Source of the DNA: Lacimicrobium alkaliphilum
GTDB lineage: Bacteria > Pseudomonadota > Gammaproteobacteria > Enterobacterales > Alteromonadaceae
Assembly: GCF_001466725.1 (NCBI RefSeq)
Contig: NZ_CP013650.1
Span: 3,286,001-3,350,000, forward strand
Reading direction: 5' to 3'
Length of the DNA stretch: 64,000 nucleotides
Shown here in pieces: positions 7,418 through 20,105 of the stretch. The translations under genes were made by a program, and so were the position numbers. The notes beneath the pieces were generated by a model. It was not told the origin of the DNA. It was given only the letters and a program-made list of their open reading frames with translations, and ran no database searches. Position 1 is the first letter of the stretch, and the number at the start of each line of letters is the position of its first letter.

Positions 7418-10060
7418 TTAGAACTCTCTTTTATAAGACAAGCTGAACTCGATACCCTGAGATTCCGAGCGGATAAGGTTGTCGGAAAAAGTGATTTCCT
7501 TTTTCTCATCCAGCAGGTTTTTGACTTTAAAGCTGATGGTAGAGTTAAAGTCAGGGTAATAGGTATACACCACATCCAGCGAGTGAAATGGCTTCTCATA
7601 GGAATCATCACGACCTTCGATGCCCGGAATAATAATCCGCTCACCGAACACGTTATAGACTACTGATGCGGAATGCTCACCGCTGTCAGAGTCAAAGCCC
7701 AGCTGCAGGTTCAGCACATACTCAGAGTGACCGGTCAGGCGACGCTCAGTATTGGTGATGGCCGCAGACACCCCGGTTTGCTCGACAATGGCCTGAGTAT
7801 CCAGCTGAATTTCCGAGTCACTCAGGGTCAGGTTACCGGCGGTGTAGAAATTACGGCCAAAGTCACCGAGGAAATCCAGACCTTTGAGAAACTCCAGTTC
7901 CACCCCGCAGACCTCACCCGTCTCAGCGTTGGCAATCCGCACCAGAGGTGGACCATCCTGAGCGGGAGACTGCACAGTTTCAATCGGGTTTTCCATGTCT
8001 TTGTAGAACAGCGCCACAGACAGGTTGTCACCATTATCCACATACCATTCCCAGCGCAGGTCATAGTTTTTAATGTCTGTCGTTTCCAGACCTGGCGTAC
8101 CGCCGACCGGGAACAGCGTCAGCGGATCCAGATAGGTGGTAGGTGCCAGTTCCCGCAGATCCGGACGTACTACAGTTTCACCGTAACTGAAACGCAACTG
8201 CATCTCATCATCCATAATGTAGGTAAGTGCCAGCGCCGGATAGAGGTTGTCTTCCTGGAAAGCCAGGCTGGCCAGATCCTCGGGGGTGGCACTTGTGGGC
8301 AGATCGATAGTCCCATCGGCCGGATCCAGTGGCACCACAGCCTGACGAAAATCCTCCCAGCGCACACCACCGCTGATGCGCCACTTATTATCGAAGAACA
8401 TGTCCGCTTCAAAATAATAGGCGTCCACTTTTTGCGCCGATACATAGTCATCGCCCGCAATAGTCGTATCCCGCAGTATTGAATCACGCAGCGGTGCATT
8501 CAGAATCACATCATCATTGAGAATATCTGCAAAACGGTGGCCCTGCAGCACGCTGGAGTCCATAAAGGCCCGCGCATTGACGTCAAAACGGCGGTTACTG
8601 GCGGTACGGGTCTTGTCGATAAAATCGGCACCGGCTTTAAGGGTAATATCCCACTTATCCAGCATTAATGGATAATTCAGATTCCAGCCGTAGTTTTCTA
8701 CCTTATCATCCAGATCCTGGAAGCTGTAACGGGAGGCCGTTGTGGCGTTATTGAGAATGCTCTCATTAACCCGGTCAAAGACACCATCTTCATTATGATC
8801 CGTTATGATAAAACGGGTCTGAACATTACCCGGGGCATAACGGCTGGAACGGGAATCAGAGTATTTCCAGTCAAAACCAAGGAAGTTCCACTGAGTAAAG
8901 GTATGCATACCCTTGATCTGATTGGCCACCATGCGCCGCTCTTCATAGGTCACATCGTATTCGCGTATACGCTGATCAGAGCCGAAGTTAATGTTGTTAC
9001 TGTTCCCCAGCTTTTCCCGTAATTCATCATTGGTATCGTTGAGGATTACTGTGGTCAGATCGACTCTGTGGTTGCGGTTGTAATCCACACCCAGTGCCAG
9101 CATCCCAGACCATTTTACGTTATGCTCTGTCGACTCCACATCATCCCAGCCGCGCACCAGGGTGGCCGTACCATCCTGGTTCTGACGGTAGTCTTCACCG
9201 AGGAACTGGTCGCTAACCTGCCATTCATTGTCGTAGCCCACAGTGCCAAGAAAACCAATGCGAAAATCATCAATATCAGTACTGTCACCAAAGGCCAGGT
9301 TGAAGCCAAAATCCGGGTCAACTGACTTAAGCTCGGTATCGTATTCACGATTTAAATCCAGTGCCAGCTGGCGGTTCGCATCTGTACTGACGTCATTCAA
9401 CGAGGTGCGGCTGTCCCACAGCGCCTGGATTGCGGCCGGGGCTGCGCGAGTGCCATCATCCTTGCCCTTCCAGCTGCTGCCGCCATCGTACTGCCAGGCA
9501 TCATCAAAATTATCCGTGTTACCACCAACACTGACACTGGCATTAAAGACCGTATCGGTAGGAATACTCTTCAACCGGATATCTACGCTACCGCCACCAA
9601 AAGCGGCTGGCATCGAGGGGGAAAAGGATTTTTGTACTGAAAGACTTTCAATAATATCCGAGGGAAATAAGTCCAGCGGAATAACAGTACGGGTCGGATC
9701 CGGGCTCGGCACCGAGGCACCATTGAGTAAAGTACTGGAATAACGCTCACCTAAGCCACGAACATAGATAAACTTACCATCTACCAGGGTCAGTCCCGTA
9801 ATACGGCGCAGGGCACCGGCCGCATCGCTGTCACCGGTACGGGCGATTTGTTCCGCGCCCATAATATCGGCCACAAAAGCCTGATCCTTACGCTCCTGCA
9901 TCACTGCGGTGGCACTGCCCTTCAGGCGGGTGCCTGTGGCCACCACTTCTTCAATCAACTGATCTTCATCATCGCTTTGTGCCAGAACCGGCTGAGCGCT
10001 CAATCCAGCCAGTATGGCCGCACTCAGGCTGGCGAGGGGAAACCTAATCGCACGCTTCAT
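7418..10060 (-). CDS. TonB-dependent outer-membrane receptor (880 aa)
   Basis: Signal peptide (residues 1-27, ending VLA), then a TonB-box-like LIEEVVATGTR, a plug domain and a 22-strand-type barrel ending in aromatic FSLSYKREF. The plug carries the hallmark stretch GKFIYVRGLGERYSSTLLNG, followed by SPDPTRTVIPLDLFPSDIIE and AFGGGSVDIR. That signature marks a group of large receptors common in Alteromonadales, Caulobacterales and xanthomonads whose substrates are mostly unknown. It follows the lipoprotein gene on the same strand, with a repeat and a hairpin in the 128-bp gap, and lies directly upstream of the TonB2 genes. Together these suggest a dedicated uptake system. ATG 10060 has a GAGG site eight bases away. 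Confidence 0.9.
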   Translation of the reverse strand: MKRAIRFPLASLSAAILAGLSAQPVLAQSDDEDQLIEEVVATGTRLKGSATAVMQERKDQAFVADIMGAEQIARTGDSDAAGALRRITGLTLVDGKFIYVRGLGERYSSTLLNGASVPSPDPTRTVIPLDLFPSDIIESLSVQKSFSPSMPAAFGGGSVDIRLKSIPTDTVFNASVSVGGNTDNFDDAWQYDGGSSWKGKDDGTRAAPAAIQALWDSRTSLNDVSTDANRQLALDLNREYDTELKSVDPDFGFNLAFGDSTDIDDFRIGFLGTVGYDNEWQVSDQFLGEDYRQNQDGTATLVRGWDDVESTEHNVKWSGMLALGVDYNRNHRVDLTTVILNDTNDELREKLGNSNNINFGSDQRIREYDVTYEERRMVANQIKGMHTFTQWNFLGFDWKYSDSRSSRYAPGNVQTRFIITDHNEDGVFDRVNESILNNATTASRYSFQDLDDKVENYGWNLNYPLMLDKWDITLKAGADFIDKTRTASNRRFDVNARAFMDSSVLQGHRFADILNDDVILNAPLRDSILRDTTIAGDDYVSAQKVDAYYFEADMFFDNKWRISGGVRWEDFRQAVVPLDPADGTIDLPTSATPEDLASLAFQEDNLYPALALTYIMDDEMQLRFSYGETVVRPDLRELAPTTYLDPLTLFPVGGTPGLETTDIKNYDLRWEWYVDNGDNLSVALFYKDMENPIETVQSPAQDGPPLVRIANAETGEVCGVELEFLKGLDFLGDFGRNFYTAGNLTLSDSEIQLDTQAIVEQTGVSAAITNTERRLTGHSEYVLNLQLGFDSDSGEHSASVVYNVFGERIIIPGIEGRDDSYEKPFHSLDVVYTYYPDFNSTISFKVKNLLDEKKEITFSDNLIRSESQGIEFSLSYKREF

Positions 10061-10088
10061 ATGTGTAACCTCTTGTGCATTTGGACTT

Positions 10089-10109
10089 AAGGCGGCTCGC
10101 AGCCGCCTT
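10089..10109 (-). other. Intercistronic hairpin between lipoprotein and receptor genes
   Basis: Nine-base perfect stem AAGGCGGCT/AGCCGCCTT (10089-10097 and 10101-10109) with loop CGC, 29 bases before the receptor start. No T-run follows on the minus strand. It may protect the upstream mRNA or act as a partial terminator that sets the lipoprotein-to-receptor ratio; that role is inference. Confidence 0.5.
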
Positions 10110-10122
10110 GATTCGCATGACT

Positions 10123-10193
10123 TGTAGGTCGGGCTTCAGCCCGACAATAGAGTCTCGTTTTAACCTGTTTGTCGGAATAAATTCAGACCTACA
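10123..10193. repeat. REP-like repeat at the 3' end of the lipoprotein gene
   Basis: Bounded by TGTAGGTC (10123) and its inverse GACCTACA (to 10193). It contains the hairpin GTCGGGCTTCAGCCCGAC. It is the same family as 4412-4535. The lipoprotein gene's TAG stop (10189-10191) lies inside the right terminal repeat, so the repeat end supplies the stop codon. Confidence 0.7.
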
Positions 10194-12939
10194 GACCTAC
10201 GGTCCAGCCGGCAGTCCAGTCGTTGCCTTCTTCCACTGCACCGATAAAGTCAACATTATCGAAGAAGGTATCACCGCTGAAATCTTCAGTGGTGCTTTCG
10301 ATGATGGTGTAGATACCGTTGAGCACTGCACTCTGGCCGGCGGCAACCTGATTGCCGTCCTGCGCCAGGAACCAGCTTTCGAGGTTGACATCGGAGCCGC
10401 CAAACTTGAAGTTCTCATCGTTTTCACAGGCCATTACGCTGTGAGTCATCGCTGTGCCACCGCTCAGGTTAGCCTGAGTAACCGGCTCCGATTCAAATTC
10501 CAGACACTCACCCATACCTGCAGGGCCGGTAACGATGAAGTTATGCATCTTAGGCATCGCACCTTCACGGAAGTAGATACCTTCTGAGGAATCAGTGCCG
10601 ACGAAGTTGTTACCGATAATGGTCATATTGGCGATAGTTGGACTGGTCATCGGCTCGGCGCCGGGGTTAGAACCATCGTTATCACATTCAATAGCACGGT
10701 TAGCATCGGAATCATCTTCAGCATGACGGGCCAGCACATACTGCATCTTGCCATCCCAGCCGTTATCGCAATCAACGCTGTCATCCTGAATATCCGTCAG
10801 CACCACATACTTGAAGTTGAGGTTGCCACCGAACATTTCGATACCGTCATCAGAGCTCTTATGTACCTGCAGATATTCAACTGTGGTACCGCGTCCGACA
10901 CCACCAAAAGTGATACCGTTAAGCTCATTATCCGGGGCGATTTCAAAACCTGAGTGCATCACGCGCACATAACGCATGGTGCCTGAATTGTCTTCTTCGT
11001 CAGTGCCGCCGAATACGGCACCGGCTTCGATACCCTCAACCTGCAGCGCACAATCAGAGCCGTCTGACGGGCACTTATTGGAAGGTGCATTTCCGAGAAC
11101 TACAAAACCCCCCCACTGTCCGGCAAAGGTATCTTCACCCAGCACGTCCTGGCGGGAGGTCAGTGAAATAGGCTTATCGGCTGTACCTTCGGCCATAATC
11201 TGTGAACCACGGCTGATAATCAGCACATCGGCGCCTTCACGGCCATAGATAGTGACACCCGGCTCAACTGTCAGCGTGGCAGAGTCCACATTATCGCCGC
11301 CTATAAATACCTGGCCATCAAGAGCGTAGAAGTTACCTTCGGTAAGTGTTAAATCAGCAGTAATACGACCAGAAAGCTGGCAGGTGGTTGTCACACCATC
11401 AACAGGGGTGATGGCTTCTGTACCGGTGGGGCAGCCCGCCACAGGCGCTTCAGAATCCCCTTCACGGGCCACTTCACCACCGCCAAAACCAAAGGCCCAG
11501 CCCTGACGCCAGTCATTATCAGGGTGTACAGCACCGATAAAGTCAACGGATTCAAAGAAGCTGCCATCAACGGTATTGGCCACATCCTGACCAGCACCTA
11601 ACAGTGGTGAGCCAGCCATCGGCTTGCCTTCACTGTCGAGCATTACTGATGTGCTGATAAAGTTACCGTCCTGGCCTAAGAACCATTCTTCAAGGTCTAC
11701 ATCCGCAGCACCAAACTTAAAGTTCTCGTCATTGCTACAAGCCATGGCCGAGTTTTGCATGGTGATATTACCATTACCCAGATTCGCCTGAGTGACCGGC
11801 TCGCTCTCTACTTCGAGGCATTCGCCCATCTCAGAGGGGCCGGTAATGACCATGTTATAGATATTCATGCCCACGCCTTCACGCAGGTAAACCCCCTCAG
11901 AGGCATTGGTGCCGGCGAAGTTATTACCTATGATGGTCATATTGGCGATGGTCGGCTGTGTCATTGGTTCTGCACCGGGGTTAGAGCCATCGTTGTCGCA
12001 CTCGATACCACGGTTAGCATCGCCACCGTTCTTATCATGCTCAACATAAACAAACTGCATACGACCATCCCAGCCGTTATCACAATCTACGCTGTCATCC
12101 TGAATACCGGTCAGCACTACATTTTTAAAGTCAACGGTACCACCGAACATCTCAATGCCGTCATCAGCATTAGAATCTACCTGGATATATTCCACTGTGG
12201 TACCACGGCCCACGCCGCCGAAGGTAATACCATTAAGCTCGTTATCCGGGGCGATTTCAAAACCGGCATTTTTCAGCACCAGATAACGCAAGGTGCCGGA
12301 ATTATCCTCTTCATCGGTGCCACCGAATACAGCTCCGGCTTCAATGCCTTCCACCTGAAGGGCGCAATCTGAACCGTCAGCAGGGCATTTGTTGGAAGGC
12401 GCGTTGCCCAGAATCACAAAACCACCCCACTGACCGGCGCCAGTTTCTTCACCAACGACATCCTGCAATGACGTCATGATGATCGGCGCTTCAGCTGTAC
12501 CTTCGGCTTCAATTTGCGAGCCACGGCTGACCACCAGCACATCAGCTCCACCACGGCCAAACAGCACGGTACCCGGCTCAATGGTCAGGGTAGCGGAGTC
12601 TGTATTATCACCACCAACAAATACCTGACCATCAAGAGCATACATCACCCGGTCAGAATCGGAGGTGGCAACCAGAGTGGTATCCTGAATGATGCGGCCA
12701 CTGAGTACCTGTACTATTACGTCCTGCTCCAGAGCGGCAGAAGCCTGTTCAGATAATGAAGCACTGAATTGACCCGGGAGAGGCTCAGAAGGATCCGGAG
12801 CCGGAGAAGGTGAAGGGCTCGGAGCAGGTGCAGGAGCGGGTGCCTCAGAATTTGTATTGATATTGATATCACCACCACAACCGGCCAGGAGCAGGGCCGT
12901 GGCAACGGCAGAAGCTTTAAATAATGTGTTGAGTTGCAT
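10189..12939 (-). CDS. Outer-membrane lipoprotein with two tandem beta-helix-like domains
   Basis: About 916 aa. The N terminus MQLNTLFKASAVATALLLAG is followed by Cys-Gly-Gly, a lipobox, so the protein is lipidated. A Pro/Ala/Ser linker (about residues 32-55) leads to two copies of a ~400-residue domain (roughly 80-500 and 520-916). Each copy contains YALDGQVF(V/I)GGDN, GQWGGF(V/I)(I/V)LGNAPSNKCP, ALQVEGIEAGAVFGGTDEED, DDGIEMFGG and ANMTIIGNNF, with many Cys-Asp-Asn loops. The Gly/Asp-rich short-strand pattern suggests a right-handed beta-helix. Similar lipoproteins accompany this receptor type in other genomes; the function is unknown, possibly surface substrate capture. ATG 12939 is preceded by GGAG at good distance; the longer frame starts with TTG at 12951. 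Confidence 0.82.
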   Translation of the reverse strand: MQLNTLFKASAVATALLLAGCGGDININTNSEAPAPAPAPSPSPSPAPDPSEPLPGQFSASLSEQASAALEQDVIVQVLSGRIIQDTTLVATSDSDRVMYALDGQVFVGGDNTDSATLTIEPGTVLFGRGGADVLVVSRGSQIEAEGTAEAPIIMTSLQDVVGEETGAGQWGGFVILGNAPSNKCPADGSDCALQVEGIEAGAVFGGTDEEDNSGTLRYLVLKNAGFEIAPDNELNGITFGGVGRGTTVEYIQVDSNADDGIEMFGGTVDFKNVVLTGIQDDSVDCDNGWDGRMQFVYVEHDKNGGDANRGIECDNDGSNPGAEPMTQPTIANMTIIGNNFAGTNASEGVYLREGVGMNIYNMVITGPSEMGECLEVESEPVTQANLGNGNITMQNSAMACSNDENFKFGAADVDLEEWFLGQDGNFISTSVMLDSEGKPMAGSPLLGAGQDVANTVDGSFFESVDFIGAVHPDNDWRQGWAFGFGGGEVAREGDSEAPVAGCPTGTEAITPVDGVTTTCQLSGRITADLTLTEGNFYALDGQVFIGGDNVDSATLTVEPGVTIYGREGADVLIISRGSQIMAEGTADKPISLTSRQDVLGEDTFAGQWGGFVVLGNAPSNKCPSDGSDCALQVEGIEAGAVFGGTDEEDNSGTMRYVRVMHSGFEIAPDNELNGITFGGVGRGTTVEYLQVHKSSDDGIEMFGGNLNFKYVVLTDIQDDSVDCDNGWDGKMQYVLARHAEDDSDANRAIECDNDGSNPGAEPMTSPTIANMTIIGNNFVGTDSSEGIYFREGAMPKMHNFIVTGPAGMGECLEFESEPVTQANLSGGTAMTHSVMACENDENFKFGGSDVNLESWFLAQDGNQVAAGQSAVLNGIYTIIESTTEDFSGDTFFDNVDFIGAVEEGNDWTAGWTVGL

Positions 12940-13004
12940 TGAGCTCTCCAATTCGGGTTTTATGAGTTTATGTATTCATACCGGCGGCTAGGTTAAACAA
13001 GGTG

Positions 13005-13023
13005 GGTGACAGTTTTGTTACAA
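13005..13023 (-). promoter_or_regulatory. Pho-box-like operator upstream of the lipoprotein/receptor genes
   Basis: The minus strand reads TTGTAACAAAACTGTCACC, 14 of 19 matches to the Pho-box consensus. It shares the run AAAACTGTCAC with the element upstream of the TonB2 operon. It lies about 65 bp from the start codon. The same stretch, diverged, occurs in the relic promoter near 36725-36745. Confidence 0.45.
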
Positions 13024-13030
13024 CGACTAG

Positions 13031-13049
13031 CTGTCATTAAAGTTTCATA
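13031..13049 (+). promoter_or_regulatory. Second Pho-box-like sequence, opposite orientation
   Basis: CTGTCATTAAAGTTTCATA on the plus strand matches 16 of 19 positions of the Pho-box consensus. It is seven bases from the minus-strand box at 13005-13023 and points away from the lipoprotein gene. The relic copy at 36749-36760 keeps the core CTGTCATAAAAC. A role as a second PhoB site is inference. Confidence 0.4.
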
Positions 13050-13237
13050 TACCAAAATCCGGTCTTGATTGTCGCCGGTGGCTATGGCTGCTCAGAAGCC
13101 TTTGTGCCCGGCATCGGGGAGAGGATAAATGGTCGCTGATGAGAATGACTGGAAATAGCCGGTATCAGTGAAGGGACGATTAAACATGGCGCCTAATCTA
13201 TCCCTTCACATCACTTAACGGCTAAAAAGGTATGAGG

Positions 13238-17618
<4,381 letters not shown>

Positions 17619-17622
<4 letters not shown>

Positions 17623-18866
17623 TTTGAAGATCCCAAAAAGGCTTGTCCGGTGAGTCGCTCCAGTTCAAGGAGCGCATGATAAATGGCATAGCGACGATTA
17701 ATTTGTTCGGCTTCCAGCTGTGCCAGCTCGTTTTGCGCGTCCAGCACCTGCAACAGGTTGTAAGCTCCTCTGGCATAACCGGCCTGAATTTCCGTTTCCA
17801 GTTGCTGAGCCAGTGGTAACAGGGTGTCCTGAATGCTTTGCAGATACTGCTCATGTCGTTGCAATTGTGCCATGACAGCTCGGGTACGCACACGCAACTG
17901 CTCGCGCACAGAATGCTGCAACCCCACAAGCATGTCACGCTCGGCACGATTGGACTGCATCAGTCCGGCATTGGGGTCAGAGAGTTGCAGCGGCATTGAC
18001 GCCTTAAGTATCAGGCCTGCATCTTCAAACTCGTTGTTATAGCGCACCCCCATACCCAGGGTTAAATCTGCCGTCGCCGCACTACTCAAGGCTTGAGCTT
18101 TCGCTGCCAACAGTTGCTCAGAATCTGCCAGGCGCAGCAGCTCAGGCGCCTGATTCACCGCAGCCTCTACTTTTGCCACAGTCGGCAGAGTGATATCCCT
18201 GGCAAAGGTGCCACGCACAGACTCAAATTCGGGCGCCGATGCCCACATACCACTGAGCCTTGCTCTGGCCTCGGTTAACTGCCCGCTGATAGCGTTAAAA
18301 TCAGCTTCAGTACGTTTTTTCTGCAGGCTTATCCTGGTGATCTCAGAAGGCGCAACAGCGCCGGATTTGACCCTTGTGCTGGCGATATTCAGGGCATTAC
18401 TGAGACGCTGTTGTTGCTGCTGATTCCAGTGCGCAAGCGCCTGCAACTGAACCAGGCGGTAAAAACGGCTGGCGGTTTCTGCCAGCACTTCTGTTTTAGC
18501 GTAGGCAAATTCGGCTTCAAGCTGGCGCTGTTTAGCCGAGGCAAACTCAATACGTTGCTCACGCTTGCCGCCCAGTTCAATTAACTGGCTAAAAGACAGC
18601 GTGGCCTGTGCACTTTGAACTCCCTGATTGCGGCCACTACCGGCCAGATTTTCCAGCTCAAAACCTATTACCGGATTAGGCCTGAGCGATGCCTGCAGCT
18701 TTTCAGCCTCAGCCATTCTTTGTTGATAAGGGTATTGTTGCAATTCAGGGTGACCCTGCAGGGTTTTTTGTAACGCATCGCGCAAGGTCAACTCATTGGC
18801 GATCGCTGTATGGGGGAGCAATAATACCCCCCACAGGCCAGCAATCGCGAAATAAACTGATTTCAT
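17619..18866 (-). CDS. czcC: CzcC-type outer-membrane channel (TolC family)
   Basis: A 415-aa outer-membrane efflux protein with signal peptide (residues 1-23, ending AIA). Two TolC-family repeats (OEP domains) are visible as long amphipathic helices, each with the typical N-P-x-(I/L) and A-E-A patterns (RPNPVIGFELENLAG; TLGMGVRYNNEFEDAG). It forms the exit duct for the CzcCBA pump. First structural gene of the operon, preceded by the His-rich czcI-like gene 57 bp upstream, and overlapping czcB by four bases. Confidence 0.9.
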
Positions 18867-18923
18867 GATTCATCTCCACATCAAAAGGATTGTGCAACAG
18901 CACAGATTTTTTAAAGGTGAAGA

Positions 18924-19325
18924 TCAGCTGTCAGGCGGAGGAGTGGGAGGCTGGGTGTGATTATTGTTAAACGACAGATGCCTGAAGCCAATAGCCAACT
19001 CAGGCGAACAGCGTACAGAGGTATGCACAGCATAACCAGTAATACAGCTTATATGGGTATGAAACTGATGCTCGTGATCTGTATCAGACTCGCTCTGAAA
19101 ACCAGTGTCATGAGTATGATTCTGGTGACTTTGGTAATCAAAGGTATGTTGGCCATCCTGAATATGCCCGGCTGCAACCGCACAGGTGAATAATCCATGC
19201 AGCAACATTATGGCGATAAGTATCCAGGAAAACTTCGGCAACTTTATAAACACCCTAAACGGTAAAAAGGCGCAGCAGCATAACAGACAGTAGCTCAGAG
19301 CCACAAGCAGCGTCGCGATAGACAA
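18924..19325 (-). CDS. czcI: CzcI-like His-rich periplasmic protein
   Basis: A 133-aa frame. After a hydrophobic segment (WILIAIMLLHGLFTCAVAAG) the mature part is rich in His and acidic residues (YQSHQNHTHDTG, DTDHEHQFHTHIS) and ends in a proline run PTPPP. Small His-rich exported proteins ending in prolines precede czcC in many czc operons (CzcI, thought to modulate the response). The start is uncertain: the open frame begins at 19325 with an unusual Cys-rich hydrophobic stretch, and a later GTG or ATG would give a shorter protein with a normal signal peptide. Metal binding is inferred from the histidines. Confidence 0.65.
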   Translation of the reverse strand: MSIATLLVALSYCLLCCCAFLPFRVFIKLPKFSWILIAIMLLHGLFTCAVAAGHIQDGQHTFDYQSHQNHTHDTGFQSESDTDHEHQFHTHISCITGYAVHTSVRCSPELAIGFRHLSFNNNHTQPPTPPPDS

Positions 19326-19466
19326 AACGTTGAGTTAATCAGATTCAATGGCACGGAGAAACACAGCCTGCACCGACTTTTTCAAGCTACCCGGAAACTT
19401 AGAACAGGTCAGGCAATATTAGCGTAAGGTGTCAGTTGGAAGCCGTACACCTTACCCCCGGCATTC

Positions 19467-19925
19467 TTACATATCTGAAAAACGATTACCTGCTTGTACC
19501 ATAAGCATCACTTCGTGTTCTTCTAGAGCGCTTAAAGAATCCAACAGATGCTGGGCTGACGGAATATCCGCACGCGATGCCAAATAACGATACAGTTCTA
19601 TCACCTGCTGATGCTGATTGATAACGTCATTCATCACCTGCGTCGCATCCAGGTCTTTGAAAGGAGCGTTACATTGTTGATGACGAACAATCGGGTGTTT
19701 CTGAAGGTACTCAATGCACCATGTGTTAAGTGCATCCACAGCTCCGGTAGCCTCGAATCCGCTAACCACTTTCCTCAGTCTGTTCTCGTGCTCGGAGAGG
19801 TATTGAAGCATCATCCTGGCTCTCTGATCTGTATTGTTATCCGCACAATGCGACAAACACTCACTGAGTTGCTGATGAAATGACGCGGTCCAGTGCAGGA
19901 TGTCTCTCAGGGTTTCAATTTGCAT
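19467..19925 (-). CDS. Ferritin-like four-helix protein, function unknown
   Basis: A 152-aa, entirely helical-looking cytoplasmic protein. It has His/Glu pairs in helices: residues near 50 read SEHENRLRK, and near the C terminus ALEEHEVMLM. Cys residues lie at CLSHC, the WC of NTWCIEYL, and QQC. The pattern recalls rubrerythrin/ferritin-like or hemerythrin-like bundles, but I do not recognise a specific family. It lies between the czc operon and the APC-copA group, on the same strand, so a role in metal handling is likely but not shown. A GAGGA ribosome site precedes ATG 19925. A 25-codon open frame ends one base-frame before its start (TAA ATG). Confidence 0.7.
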   Translation of the reverse strand: MQIETLRDILHWTASFHQQLSECLSHCADNNTDQRARMMLQYLSEHENRLRKVVSGFEATGAVDALNTWCIEYLQKHPIVRHQQCNAPFKDLDATQVMNDVINQHQQVIELYRYLASRADIPSAQHLLDSLSALEEHEVMLMVQAGNRFSDM

Positions 19926-20003
19926 TTAGTATTCCTCTTTGATTTGCCCTTCATTATGTTGCGTTTTAAAGGCAAGGATATGTTTAGTTAATTCGTTCGT
20001 CAT
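19926..20003 (-). CDS. Possible 25-aa peptide directly upstream of the ferritin-like gene
   Basis: A short frame from ATG 20003 to TAA 19926-19928, encoding MTNELTKHILAF then KTQHNEGQIKEEY. Its stop codon is immediately followed by the ATG of the 152-aa gene, and its last codons contain that gene's AGAGGAA ribosome site. This is the arrangement of a translationally coupled leader peptide. No family is recognised, and chance is not excluded. Confidence 0.3.
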   Translation of the reverse strand: MTNELTKHILAFKTQHNEGQIKEEY

Positions 20004-20105
20004 AGCATTCTCTGAAGAACCGGCTACCTCCTGACGGATAACGGAGTTACTCTCGCTGTTTTTGTTCCTTCACCAACGACACCAATCACCTATTGCAAAT
20101 CAATT

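Noticed and set aside
7673..8482. 269-aa plus-strand open frame
   Set aside because: Antisense to the receptor gene, no ribosome site or known motif.
11755..12372. 205-aa plus-strand open frame
   Set aside because: Antisense to the duplicated lipoprotein gene, and a similar frame exists in the second copy simply because the DNA is duplicated.
13168..13209. Inverted repeat GTGAAGGGA/TCCCTTCAC after czcA
   Set aside because: The 24-base loop is long and no T-run follows, so I did not call it a terminator.
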